From: Auanema rhodensis
Taxonomy: Eukaryota > Nematoda > Chromadorea > Rhabditida > Rhabditidae
Length of the DNA stretch: 64,000 bases
Reading direction: 5' to 3'
Assembly (NCBI GenBank): GCA_964057225.1
Contig: OZ059898.1
Span: 13,851,767-13,915,766, forward strand
A program made the position numbers and the translations under genes. Below, in pieces: positions 37,351-48,278 of the stretch (the stretch's first letter is position 1; every line of letters begins with the position of its first letter). A model generated the notes under the pieces. It searched no databases, was not told the origin of the DNA, and worked only from the letters and a program-made list of their open reading frames with translations.

Positions 37351-37415
37351 GTTAAGGAGATTGACTAGAAATCAATTGGGCTCTGCCCGCGTAGGTTCGA
37401 ATCCCGCTGACTGCG
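37351..37415 (+). pseudogene. tRNA-Ser pseudogene, copy S16, 5' end missing
   Basis: Sequence from the D arm (GTTAAGGAG) to the discriminator is present; the first 17 bases are replaced by the LINE side. The remaining T arm is intact (ATCCCGC variant). Confidence 0.9.
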
Positions 37416-37522
37416 AATATTTTGCACTAGAATACACTTTTTTTATCCCTTTTGATCTAATTCCAATCAGTACGAGATCATTGCGTCTATCACTTTAACT
37501 GTAAAGTATATTCCTTCGATAA

Positions 37523-37604
37523 GCAGTCATGTCCGAGTGGTTAAGGAGATTGACTAGAAATCAATTGGGCTCTGCCCGCGTAGGTTCGAATCCTGCTGAC
37601 TGCG
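37523..37604 (+). tRNA. tRNA-Ser(AGA), copy S17
   Basis: Identical to the array consensus, 82 nt, with normal flanks apart from CCTTCGATAAG just upstream. Intact although isolated from the main array by 12 kb. Confidence 0.95.
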
Positions 37605-37711
37605 AATATTTTGGACTAGAAAACAATTTTTCGATCCCTTTTGATCTAATTTTCATAAGTACGAGATCATTCCGTCTATCACTTTAGCTGTAAAGTATAT
37701 TCCTTCTACAA

Positions 37712-37770
37712 GCAGTCATGTCCGAGTGGTTGAGGAGATTGACTAGAAATCAATCTGGCTCTGCCCGCCG
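37712..37770 (+). pseudogene. tRNA-Ser pseudogene, copy S18, 3' end missing
   Basis: Intact to the variable arm (with TTGAGG and CAATCTGG changes), then replaced by Merlin transposon sequence at about 37770. Confidence 0.85.
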
Positions 37771-37783
37771 TTAAATTCGGACT

Positions 37784-38040
37784 CCCCATGTATATGCGTG
37801 GACGAAGGATTACACGTCTATAAATTTTTGCAAAGATGAGCTGGGAATGTGTCCGCTATTGTTGATTATAACAACTATTTGAGGGAAGTTCGCGCGTTCA
37901 TATTATTAAAAAACCCCATTAAAATAGGTGGACCTGGTAAAACAGCAGAGAAATAAAAAAAACCTATTTGATACCATTTTTGAAGATATTTTATTTTTTA
38001 TGCGAGAGAGAGAGAATGAAGCTGATTTATAGGTTAAAAA
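37784..38040 (+). pseudogene. Merlin/ISXO2 transposase fragment A (internal deletion)
   Basis: Matches the copy at 38715-38880 up to GGACCTGGTAAAACAG, then jumps directly to the segment found at 39280-39360 (AAACCTATTTGATACC onward). The catalytic middle is therefore missing. Confidence 0.8.
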
Positions 38041-38245
38041 TTTTCATTAAAGTTACTTCTCCCCCCTGGGGGAATACCCCCCAGACCCCCGGAGTCTGGA
38101 AGTTGTGCGTGAGGGTGGTTTAGAGTCTATAGGGTGATTTAGAGTCTATTCTGTCCCCAGGTTGTAAAACTGCGCGCGTTTCGGCAGAAGGGGCGGAGCC
38201 TAGCGAGGGGGGGATAACAGAGAAGAGCCTAGGGTTTTCCCCAAA
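38041..38245. other. GC-rich non-coding stretch, possible transposon end
   Basis: Contains nested C and G runs (CCCCCTGGGGGAATACCCCCC) and TTTAGAGTCTAT twice. Its composition is unlike its surroundings; it may be the terminal region of the Merlin element, but no matching inverted repeat was found. Confidence 0.4.
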
Positions 38246-39360
38246 ATGTTAAACAACGCCATATATGTGCTGAAGACCGAACACATTTGGATTGTGTTGG
38301 ATAATTATATGATTCGAATTCAGAAATACGAGAGCGATGATTTATATTTTCACAAGTTTGATCACAAGATCCACAAGAACAGAAAATCAACTGTTGTTGT
38401 ATTTATAATTATTTTAATAGTACGGAAAGCTGTGATCCAGAAAAAATAAATGGCTGGAGTACAACCTAGGTATCCCAAAAAAAAGAATTCTTCAAGAAAA
38501 AGGTGTTATTCCTCTGGCTAAAATGAGTGATAAATGCCAGAAAGAAATGAAGCTGTCCTTTGAGAAAGAAAGATGGAGATGTCCCACCAAAGTATGCAGG
38601 AAGGAAGAGCAAATCAGAAAACGGACTCTTTTGGAAGGTTGGGTTTAAGTTTTTTATTTGTGATTATTTTGTATGTAGGATCTCGTATGCCGTTCTCAAA
38701 GTTCATCACTTTTGTATATGCGTGGACGAAGGATTACACGCCTATAAATTTTTGCAAAGATGAGCTGGGAATGTGTAGCTCCGTCGTTGTTGATTATAAC
38801 AACTATTTGAGGGAAGTTTGCGCGTTTATCTTATTAAAAAACCCCATTAAAATAGGTGGACCTGGTAAAACAGTAGAGATAGATGAGTCGTTTGTATCCA
38901 AGCGTAAATACAATGTAGGGAGAGCGAAGGAACAGCAGTGGGTGTTTGGAGGACTGTGTAGAGAGACAAAGGAATGCTTCATAAATGCAGTTCCTGATAG
39001 GTCAGCTATAACATTAAGTGAATCCAGAATTAACTTTATTCTTCCCGGGACAACAATTATATTTGACTGTTGGCGTGCGTATGGTCGTACAGAAGCACTA
39101 AACCAAAACTATACGCAGCTAACAGTTAATCATCAAAATAATTTTGTGGACCCGGAGCGCATACCAATGGAATAGAAGGAATGTGGAATGTTGCGAAGTC
39201 GAAGTTCAAGAAGATGTGGGGAGTGCACGCAACGATGTTGGATTCCTAGCTGTGCGAATTTATGTGGAGAAGACGAAACAATAAAAAAAACCTATTTGAT
39301 ACCATTTTTGAAGATATTGTATTTTTTATGCGAGAGAGAGAGAGAATGAAGCTGATTTAT
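38246..39360 (+). pseudogene. Merlin/ISXO2-type DDE transposase, near full length, broken
   Basis: Catalyses cut-and-paste transposition in intact relatives. Seen: a Cys-containing N-terminal part near 38560, IGGPGKTVEIDESFV with the first catalytic Asp (about 38850-38895), WVFGGLCRETKECF, VPDRSAITL, PGTTIIFDCWRAY with the second Asp, VNHQNNFVDPE, then the C-terminal HTNGIEGMW-type block and EFMWRR. Frame is lost around 38640-38680 and at 39160 (about 13 bases missing relative to fragment C), and a stop occurs at 39247. Not functional as it stands. Confidence 0.85.
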
Positions 39361-39705
39361 AGGGAATACAATGTAGGGAGAGCGAAGGAACAGCAGTGGG
39401 TGTTTGGAGGACTGTGTAGGGAGACAAAGGAATGCTTCATAAATGCAGTTCCTGATAGGTCAGCTATAACATTAAGTGAATCTAGAATTAACTCTATTCT
39501 TCCCGGGATAACAATTATATTTGACTGTTGGCGTGCGTATGGTGGTACAGAAGCACTAAACCAAAACTATACGCAGCTAACAGTTAATCATCAATATAAT
39601 TTTGTGGACCCGGAAACAGAAGCGCATACCAATGGAATAGAAGGAATGTGGAATGTTGCGAAGTCGAAGTTCAAGAAGATGTGGGTCAAGAAGAAGTTGC
39701 GTTAA
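39361..39705 (+). pseudogene. Merlin transposase fragment C (tandem partial duplicate)
   Basis: Repeats the catalytic half of the copy just upstream (from KYNVGRAKEQQWVFGG on), but keeps the ETEAHTNGIEGMW segment the other copy lacks. It is fused to the end of the upstream copy, and the last residues diverge (WVKKKLR). Confidence 0.85.
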
Positions 39706-39744
39706 ACTTCACGCTTAGCGCAACTTTCTCAAAACTATCAATTA

Positions 39745-42034
39745 TGAATGCTTTCGATCTTCTTTTTGATAACAGCATTGCTGTTCTTGATTGCATGCCT
39801 GATTTATTGGGCATGCATCAGGGTAAAAATTTTTTCAGGATTTCAAAAAGACAATTTATTGTCTACAAGGTAATCACTCGGGATATATTTGTTCCATGGA
39901 ACAGAAAAGGTCAGTTTTATATTTTCAAGTTTCTATATATAATTTGTTTCAGGAGGCAATGGTCTGCCTGCAATCAACAACAAGACCTCTTCCAGAGGTT
40001 GTAAACTGGTTGACGGGCAATACATCCTTTACTCGAAGGATGATTGCGCCGAATATTCTTACAGAACTATCCGCTGTAAGAAACCAGATATGGATCTCAC
40101 TAAAGAGGTTTTTTGTTTATTTAAGATATGTAATTAATTTTTGTTTTAGATTCATATGATTGTACAAGGCAAGGATAAAATTGTTGAGCCGGTGCTCATC
40201 ATTTATAACGTGCAGGCAAGTTCTCTTATTTTGCTTTTTGCTCTATGTACTATATTTAGGAATCTTTGGAAAATTTTGTGCCCGCTAAACAGAGAATCCT
40301 GCCCCCTGTCAGCATGGAAGTTAAAAATGTTCTGGAAAACAGAACAACAGCTGCTGCTAAGGAAGTGTTTGGAAATATGGAAATTAGCTCCAGTCAGGTA
40401 TGGGTCTCATTCACTTCTGCATATCAGCACAAATTGTTTGCTATTTTTCTACATTTTTTTATTTCAGCTGACTAGTCTTGCCCGAAGTGTCAGCACCCAC
40501 ATCAAGTCGGGTACTGACAAAAGATCGCCAAGCGATGTCAACAAACTTGCTGATAGATTCGCGAATGCGAGTATGAAAGTGGAGCACATGGAACCAATCA
40601 AAGTGGAAAGAACAGGTTAAATTAAGTTTTTATCAATTTAATAGTAATGATTTTTAGATCGTGGTATTGCTTTCTGCCAGATTGTCGGATACCCGACGGC
40701 TTTCAAACATTTTTGTGCTTGCTTGCCAACGGTTGAAGATATGAACGACCATCTTCGCTCTGTGGACAATCTCCAATACATGCCTAAACAGGAGGCAAAG
40801 GAAGCATTTGGTGAGTATTTTGTAATTGAGGCATTGAAACTTTTTTAATCTTCCAGTGCTAATTTTGAATTAAGTGAATGCTTCCGGAGCTCTACCAACA
40901 ATAGGAAGTATCATAATGATTGATACTACATTTTCAATCAGTAGTGGCGAATACGTCACTCTAGCCCATATTAGATACATCTTTTTTTATAGTGTTAATT
41001 TAGGTCAAAAAAATCTGGTAAAAACGCTGGCATATTGCTTGCATGTATGGTACATAGTACCAAAAAGGCTGGCAATCATGAAGCATTTTCAGCATATTTG
41101 AACTAGATGCTATCTCAATATGGAAGGAACAAAAAATAGCTGGTTTGCGTCATGATGGTGAAGATGCTTTTAAAGCATACAACACTGTAAGAAATTTTTT
41201 TACATAAGGTTTAATTGTTCTTTATTTTAGGGCTCATTTTTTAAAGATGCTGTACCGCTAAGATGTTCCGTGCACCGAAAGGAGAATATCAAAAGCACAT
41301 TCGGCAAATACCATGATGCTGAGAGAAAGGAACACATCCTGCATAAAATATTCGGGTGAAAAAAAGAGGTATACTTGATAATGTTTTTAAACACTATTTT
41401 TATGTTTTAAGACTGAATATAGAACAATCATGAGGAAAGGGGCTCTATCGTCCTTAACTCGTGACGAATATGAGAAGAAAATGCAGGATGTTTAATGTTT
41501 TTTGGATTCAGGTTCATTGCTAATAAAGAAGATTTGTATAAAACGAATAGTTTGATTCAAAAATTAAGAGCTGGACAACGCGAGCAATTTTTTTCCACTA
41601 ATTTGCTAGAGTCGAGAAACGCTCAGTTAAAAGCAAGAATGCCTCATCCAATTCCTGCTCACCACGTTTTAGAAAAAATGCTGCAATTACATGAAGGTAA
41701 CTAATCTATTAAAAAAAAAATTAATTTCATTATAGGAGAAATAAAAGATCGAATTGGAGCCATTCATCATAAATAGGACAAACTGGCCACTCACTTTCAT
41801 GTTGAGAACCATGAGTGGTTAGTAATGACACCTATTGAAAAAATGAACAAACTGAAACTTTTTGGTTTGAATGACTTCATTTTTGAAAATACGTTGTCGA
41901 ACTATCCCTCATGGATGAGTGAGCCAGTAGGAACTAATAATGCTGACGTTTTTTTTGAAACTGTTCAGCGTTTGGAGGTATTTCCTGCTGCAAAAGCAGG
42001 TATATATTTTACCAAAGACAGTACTGGAGCGTAA
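39745..42034 (+). pseudogene. Decayed intron-bearing transposase-like gene (possibly MULE)
   Basis: A run of coding blocks separated by short GT...AG introns, for example 39910-39952, 40108-40149, 40216-40260 and 40398-40468. Blocks with transposase character are GSIIMIDTTFSIS (possible first catalytic Asp, about 40905-40945), RCSVHRKENIKSTF (about 41260) and STNLLESRNAQLKARMPH (about 41600-41655), an order seen in Mutator-like enzymes. The frame breaks at about 41094 and a stop lies at 41774. Either a fossil element or a dead domesticated gene. Family call is weak. Confidence 0.45.
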
Positions 42035-42309
42035 GCTGAGAAAATTCCTAAGTTTATTATTAATTTTTCCGATTGGGATGCGTCAATGAAATTAATACGG
42101 AATTATCAATTATCAATTTTTCATTTTTTGTGAATGATTTAACGTTTTGCAATATGTTGCAAAGATTTTGAAAGTACTTTAGCTTGTCCATTTTTGAATT
42201 TTTGATGTGAAACGTTTGAAAAAAATATGTTACTGCTTTTCATTCGTAATTATCAATGAAGTCAAAGATGTGTCAACTCATCTAATCTAATAGTTCACAA
42301 CCCATCGTA

Positions 42310-42381
42310 GCGTTCGTGGTGTAATGGTCAGCATGGATGCCTTCCAAGCATTCGACGGGGGTTCGATTCCCCCCGAACGCA
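42310..42381 (+). tRNA. tRNA-Gly(UCC), copy P1
   Basis: Reference sequence; all stems pair. Spacer type A. Confidence 0.96.
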
Positions 42382-42577
42382 TACATTTTTCATTTTTTGT
42401 GAACGATTTTACGTTTTGCAATATGTTGCAAAGATTTTGAAAGTACTTTAGCTTGTCCATTTTTGAATTTTTGATGTGAAACGTTTAAAGAAATATGTTA
42501 CTGCTTTTCATTCGTAATTATCAATGAAGTCAAAGATGTGTCAACTAATCTAATCTAATAGTTCACAACCCATCGTA

Positions 42578-42649
42578 GCGTTCGTGGTGTAATGGTCAGC
42601 ATGGATGCCTTCCAAGCATTCGACGGGGGTTCGATTCCCCCCGAACGCA
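42578..42649 (+). tRNA. tRNA-Gly(UCC), copy P2
   Basis: Identical to P1; type A. Confidence 0.96.
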
Positions 42650-42844
42650 TACATTTTTCATTTTTTGTGAATGATTTAATGTTTTGCAATATGTTGCAAA
42701 GATTTTGAAAGTACTTTAGCTTGTCCATTTTTTAACTTTTTACGTGAACTTTTAAAGAAATATGTTACTGCTTTTCATTCGTAATTATCAATGAAGGCAA
42801 AGATGTGTCAACTAATCTAATCTAATAGTTCACAACCCATCGTA

Positions 42845-42917
42845 GCGTTCGTGGTGTAATGGTCAGCATGGATGCCTTCCAAGCATTCGACGGGGGTTCG
42901 ATTCCCCCCCGAACGCA
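42845..42917 (+). tRNA. tRNA-Gly(UCC), copy P3, one-base insertion
   Basis: One extra C in the run between T stem and acceptor (73 nt). May fold with a bulge. Type A. Confidence 0.8.
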
Positions 42918-43113
42918 TACATTTTTCATTTTTTGTGAACGATTTAACGTTTTGCAATATGTTGCAAAGATTTTGAAAGTACTTTAGCTTGTCCATTTTT
43001 GAATTTTTGATGTGAAACGTTTAAAGAAATATGTTACTGCTTTTCATTCGTAATTATCAATGAAGTCAAAGATGTGTCAACTCATCTAATCTTATAGTTC
43101 ACAACCCATCGTA

Positions 43114-43185
43114 GCGTTCGTGGTGTAATGGTCAGCATGGATGCCTTCCAAGCATTCGACGGGGCTTCGATTCCCCCCGAACGCA
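43114..43185 (+). tRNA. tRNA-Gly(UCC), copy P4, T-stem variant
   Basis: T stem GGGGC instead of GGGGG, which also alters the B box to GCTTCGATTCC. Type T. Confidence 0.78.
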
Positions 43186-43382
43186 CACATTTTTCATTTT
43201 TTGTGAATGATTTAACGTTTTGCTATATGTTGCAAAGATTTTCAAAGTACTTTAGCTTGTCCATTTTTGAATTTTTGATGTGAAACGTTTGAAAAAAATA
43301 TGTTACTGCTTTTCATTCGTAGTTATCAATGAAGTCAAAGATGTGTCAACTAATCTAATCTAATAGTTCACAACCCATCGTA

Positions 43383-43454
43383 GCGTTCGTGGTGTAATGG
43401 TCAGCATGGATGCCTTCCAAGCATTCGACGGGGGTTCGATTCCCCCCGAACGCA
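43383..43454 (+). tRNA. tRNA-Gly(UCC), copy P5
   Basis: Identical to P1; type A. Confidence 0.96.
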
Positions 43455-43650
43455 TACATTTTTCATTTTTTGTGAATGATTTGACGTTTTGCAATATGTT
43501 GCAAAGATTTTGAAAGTACTTTAGCTTGTCCATTTTTTAACTTTTTACGTGAAACGTTTAAAGAAATATGTTACTGCTTTTCATTCGTAATTATCAATGA
43601 AGTCAAAGATGTGTCAACTCATCTAATCTAATAGTTCACAACCCATCGTA

Positions 43651-43722
43651 GCGTTCGTGGTGTAATGGTCAGCATGGATGCCTTCCAAGCATTCGACGGG
43701 GGTTCGATTCCCCCCGAACGCA
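43651..43722 (+). tRNA. tRNA-Gly(UCC), copy P6
   Basis: Identical to P1; type A. Confidence 0.96.
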
Positions 43723-43918
43723 TACATTTTTCATTTTTTGTGAATGATTTAACGTTTTGCAATATGTTGCAAAGATTTTGAAAGTACTTTAGCTTGTCCA
43801 TTTTTTAACTTTTTACGTGAAACGTTTAAAGAAATATATTACTGCTTTTCATTCGTAATTATCAATGAAGTCAAAGATGTGTCAACTCATCTAATCTTAT
43901 AGTTCACAACCCATCGTA

Positions 43919-43990
43919 GCGTTCGTGGTGTAATGGTCAGCATGGATGCCTTCAAAGCATTCGACGGGGGTTCGATTCCCCCCGAACGCA
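43919..43990 (+). tRNA. tRNA-Gly-like with anticodon UCA, copy P7
   Basis: The only change is C36 to A: the loop reads CTTCAAA, so the anticodon is UCA, complementary to the UGA stop codon. Acceptor, D, T arms, B box and terminator are all intact. Type T. See findings. Confidence 0.9.
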
Positions 43991-44186
43991 TACATTTTTC
44001 ATTTTTTGTGAATGATTTAACGTTTTGCAATATGTTGCAAAGATTTTGAAAGTACTTTAGCTTGTCCATTTTTTAACTTTTTACGTGAAACCTTTAAAGA
44101 AATATGTTACTGCTTTTCATTCGTAATTATCAATGAAGTCAAAGATGTGTCAACTCATCTAATCTAATAGTTCACAACCCATCGTA

Positions 44187-44258
44187 GCGTTCGTGGTGTA
44201 ATGGTCAGCATGGATGCCTTCCAAGCATTCGACGGGGGTTCGATTCCCCCCGAACGCA
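44187..44258 (+). tRNA. tRNA-Gly(UCC), copy P8
   Basis: Identical to P1; type A. Confidence 0.96.
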
Positions 44259-44454
44259 TACATTTTTCATTTTTTGTGAATGATTTAACGTTTTGCAATA
44301 TGTTGCAAAGATTTTGAAAGTACTTTAGCTTGTCCATTTTTTAACTTTTTACGTGAAACCTTTAAAGAAATATGTTACTGCTTTTCATTCGTAATTATCA
44401 ATGAAGTCAAAGATGTGTCAACTCATCTAATCTAATAGTTCACAACCCATCGTA

Positions 44455-44526
44455 GCGTTCGTGGTGTAATGGTCAGCATGGATGCCTTCCAAGCATTCGA
44501 CGGGGGTTCGATTCCCCCCGAACGCA
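44455..44526 (+). tRNA. tRNA-Gly(UCC), copy P9
   Basis: Identical to P1; type A. Confidence 0.96.
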
Positions 44527-44722
44527 TACATTTTTCATTTTTTGTGAATGATTTAACGTTTTGCAATATGTTGCAAAGATTTTGAAAGTACTTTAGCTTG
44601 TCCATTTTTTAACTTTTTACGTGAAACGTTTAAAGAAATATGTTACTGCTTTTCATTCGTAATTATCAATGAAGTCAAAGATGTGTCAACTCATCTAATC
44701 TTATAGTTCACAACCCATCGTA

Positions 44723-44794
44723 GCGTTCGTGGTGTAATGGTCAGCATGGATGCCTTCCAAGCATTCGACGGGGGTTCGATTCCCCCCGAACGCA
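44723..44794 (+). tRNA. tRNA-Gly(UCC), copy P10
   Basis: Identical to P1; type T. Confidence 0.96.
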
Positions 44795-44990
44795 TACATT
44801 TTTCATTTTTTGTGAATGATTTAACGTTTTGCAATATGTTGCAAAGATTTTGAAAGTACTTTAGCTTGTCCATTTTTTAACTTTTTACGTGAAACCTTTA
44901 AAGAAATATGTTACTGCTTTTCATTCGTAATTATCAATGAAGTCAAAGATGTGTCAACTCATCTAATCTTATAGTTCACAACCCATCGTA

Positions 44991-45062
44991 GCGTTCGTGG
45001 TATAATGGTCAGCATGGATGCCTTCCAAGCATTCGACGGGGGTTCGATTCCCCCCGAACGCA
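44991..45062 (+). tRNA. tRNA-Gly(UCC), copy P11, D-arm variant
   Basis: GTGGTATAATGG instead of GTGGTGTAATGG, a mild A-box change. Type T. Confidence 0.93.
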
Positions 45063-45258
45063 TACATTTTTCATTTTTTGTGAATGATTTAACGTTTTGC
45101 AATATGTTGCAAAGATTTTGAAAGTACTTTAGCTTGTCCATTTTTTAACTTTTTACGTGAAACCTTTAAAGAAATATGTTACTGCTTTTCATTCGTAATT
45201 ATCAATGAAGTCAAAGATGTGTCAACTCATCTAATCTAATAGTTCACAACCCATCGTA

Positions 45259-45330
45259 GCGTTCGTGGTGTAATGGTCAGCATGGATGCCTTCCAAGCAT
45301 TCGACGGGGGTTCGATTCCCCCCGAACGCA
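45259..45330 (+). tRNA. tRNA-Gly(UCC), copy P12
   Basis: Identical to P1; type A. Confidence 0.96.
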
Positions 45331-45526
45331 TACATTTTTCATTTTTTGTGAATGATTTAACGTTTTGCAATATGTTGCAAAGATTTTGAAAGTACTTTAG
45401 CTTGTCCATTTTTTAACTTTTTACGTGAAACGTTTAAAGAAATATGTTACTGCTTTTCATTCGTAATTATCAATGAAGTCAAAGATGTGTCAACTCATCT
45501 AATCTTATAGTTCACAACCCATCGTA

Positions 45527-45598
45527 GCGTTCGTGGTGTAATGGTCAGCATGGATGCCTTCCAAGCATTCGACGGGGGTTCGATTCCCCCCGAACGCA
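45527..45598 (+). tRNA. tRNA-Gly(UCC), copy P13
   Basis: Identical to P1; type T. Confidence 0.96.
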
Positions 45599-45794
45599 TA
45601 CATTTTTCATTTTTTGTGAATGATTTAACGTTTTGCAATATGTTGCAAAGATTTTGAAAGTACTTTAGCTTGTCCATTTTTTAACTTTTTACGTGAAACC
45701 TTTAAAGAAATATGTTACTGCTTTTCATTCGTAATTATCAATGAAGTCAAAGATGTGTCAACTCATCTAATCTAATAGTTCACAACCCATCGTA

Positions 45795-45866
45795 GCGTTC
45801 GTGGTGTAATGGTCAGCATGGATGCCTTCCAAGCATTCGACGGGGGTTTGATTCCCCCCGAACGCA
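45795..45866 (+). tRNA. tRNA-Gly(UCC), copy P14, C56T variant
   Basis: T loop TTTGATT; the invariant C56 and the B box are lost, so transcription is doubtful. Type A. Confidence 0.7.
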
Positions 45867-46062
45867 TACATTTTTCATTTTTTGTGAATGATTTAACGTT
45901 TTGCAATATGTTGCAAAGATTTTGAAAGTACTTTAGCCTGTCCATTTTTTAACTTTTTACGTGAAACCTTTGAAGAAATATGTTACTGCTTTTCATTCGT
46001 AATTATCAATGAAGTCAAAGATGTGTCAACTCATCTAATCTTATAGTTCACAACCCATCGTA

Positions 46063-46134
46063 GCGTTCGTGGTGTAATGGTCAGCATGGATGCCTTCCAA
46101 GCATTCGACGGGGGTTCGATTCCCCCCGAACGCA
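46063..46134 (+). tRNA. tRNA-Gly(UCC), copy P15
   Basis: Identical to P1; type T. Its 5' spacer carries the rare AGCCTG and CCTTTGAAG changes shared with P23. Confidence 0.96.
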
Positions 46135-46330
46135 TACATTTTTCATTTTTTGTGAATGATTTAACGTTTTGCAATATGTTGCAAAGATTTTGAAAGTACT
46201 TTAGCTTGTCCATTTTTTAACTTTTTACGTGAAACCTTTAAAGAAATATGTTACTGCTTTTCATTCGTAATTATCAATGAAGTCAAAGATGTGTCAACTC
46301 ATCTAATCTAATAGTTCACAACCCATCGTA

Positions 46331-46402
46331 GCGTTCGTGGTGTAATGGTCAGCATGGATGCCTTCCAAGCATTCGACGGGGGTTCGATTCCCCCCGAACG
46401 CA
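46331..46402 (+). tRNA. tRNA-Gly(UCC), copy P16
   Basis: Identical to P1; type A. Confidence 0.96.
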
Positions 46403-46598
46403 TACATTTTTCATTTTTTGTGAATGATTTAACGTTTTGCAATATGTTGCAAAGATTTTGAAAGTACTTTAGCTTGTCCATTTTTTAACTTTTTACGTGA
46501 AACGTTTAAAGAAATATGTTACTGCTTTTCATTCGTAATTATCAATGAAGTCAAAGATGTGTCAACTCATCTAATCTTATAGTTCACAACCCATCGTA

Positions 46599-46670
46599 GC
46601 GTTCGTGGTGTAATGGTCAGCATGGATGCCTTCCAAGCATTCGACGGGGGTTCGATTCCCCCCGAACGCA
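46599..46670 (+). tRNA. tRNA-Gly(UCC), copy P17
   Basis: Identical to P1; type T. Confidence 0.96.
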
Positions 46671-46866
46671 TACATTTTTCATTTTTTGTGAATGATTTAA
46701 CGTTTTGCAATATGTTGCAAAGATTTTGAAAGTACTTTAGCTTGTCCATTTTTTAACTTTTTACGTGAAACGTTTAAAGAAATATGTTACTGCTTTTCAT
46801 TCGTAATTATCAATGAAGTCAAAGATGTGTCAACTCATCTAATCTTATAGTTCACAACCCATCGTA

Positions 46867-46938
46867 GCGTTCGTGGTGTAATGGTCAGCATGGATGCCTT
46901 CCAAGCATTCGACGGGGGTTCGATTCCCCCCGAACGCA
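46867..46938 (+). tRNA. tRNA-Gly(UCC), copy P18
   Basis: Identical to P1; type T. Confidence 0.96.
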
Positions 46939-47134
46939 TACATTTTTCATTTTTTGTGAATGATTTAACGTTTTGCAATATGTTGCAAAGATTTTGAAAG
47001 TACTTTAGCTTGTCCATTTTTTAACTTTTTACGTGAAACCTTTAAAGAAATATGTTACTGCTTTTCATTCGTAATTATCAATGAAGTCAAAGATGTGTCA
47101 ACTCATCTAATCTAATAGTTCACAACCCATCGTA

Positions 47135-47206
47135 GCGTTCGTGGTGTAATGGTCAGCATGGATGCCGTCCAAGCATTCGACGGGGGTTTGATTCCCCCCG
47201 AACGCA
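47135..47206 (+). pseudogene. tRNA-Gly(UCC) probable pseudogene, copy P19
   Basis: Two invariant positions are lost: U33 is G (loop CGTCCAA) and C56 is T. Type A. Confidence 0.75.
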
Positions 47207-47402
47207 TACATTTTTCATTTTTTGTGAATGATTTAACGTTTTGCAATATGTTGCAAAGATTTTGAAAGTACTTTAGCTTGTCCATTTTTTAACTTTTTAC
47301 GTGAAACCTTTAAAGAAATATGTTACTGCTTTTCATTCGTAATTATCAATGAAGTCAAAGATGTGTCAACTCATCTAATCTAATAGTTCACAACCCATCG
47401 TA

Positions 47403-47474
47403 GCGTTCGTGGTGTAATGGTCAGCATGGATGCCTTCCAAGCATTCGACGGGGGTTCGATTCCCCCCGAACGCA
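47403..47474 (+). tRNA. tRNA-Gly(UCC), copy P20
   Basis: Identical to P1; the terminator region reads TTTTTCGTTTTTTG. Type A. Confidence 0.95.
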
Positions 47475-47670
47475 TACATTTTTCGTTTTTTGTGAATGAT
47501 TTAACGTTTTGCAATATGTTGCAAAGATTTTGAAAGTACTTTAGCTTGTCCATTTTTTAACTTTTTACGTGAAACCTTTAAAGAAATATGTTACTGCTTT
47601 TCATTCGTAATTATCAATGAAGTCAAAGATGTGTCAACTCATCTAATCTTATAGTTCACAACCCATCGTA

Positions 47671-47742
47671 GCGTTCGTGGTGTAATGGTCAGCATGGATG
47701 CCTTCCAAGCATTCGACGGGGGTTCGATTCCCCCCGAACGCA
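47671..47742 (+). tRNA. tRNA-Gly(UCC), copy P21
   Basis: Identical to P1; type T. Confidence 0.96.
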
Positions 47743-47938
47743 TACATTTTTCATTTTTTGTGAATGATTTAACGTTTTGCAATATGTTGCAAAGATTTTG
47801 AAAGTACTTTAGCTTGTCCATTTTTTAACTTTTTACGTGAAACCTTTAAAGAAATATGTTACTGCTTTTCATTCGTAATTATCAATGAAGTCAAAGATGT
47901 GTCAACTCATCTAATCTAATAGTTCACAACCCATCGTA

Positions 47939-48010
47939 GCGTTCGTGGTGTAATGGTCAGCATGGATGCCTTCCAAGCATTCGACGGGGGTTTGATTCCC
48001 CCCGAACGCA
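47939..48010 (+). tRNA. tRNA-Gly(UCC), copy P22, C56T variant
   Basis: Same T-loop change as P14, eight units away. Type A. Confidence 0.7.
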
Positions 48011-48206
48011 TACATTTTTCATTTTTTGTGAATGATTTAACGTTTTGCAATATGTTGCAAAGATTTTGAAAGTACTTTAGCCTGTCCATTTTTTAACTTT
48101 TTACGTGAAACCTTTGAAGAAATATGTTACTGCTTTTCATTCGTAATTATCAATGAAGTCAAAGATGTGTCAACTCATCTAATCTTATAGTTCACAACCC
48201 ATCGTA

Positions 48207-48278
48207 GCGTTCGTGGTGTAATGGTCAGCATGGATGCCTTCCAAGCATTCGACGGGGGTTCGATTCCCCCCGAACGCA
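48207..48278 (+). tRNA. tRNA-Gly(UCC), copy P23
   Basis: Identical to P1; shares rare spacer changes with P15. Type T. Confidence 0.96.
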
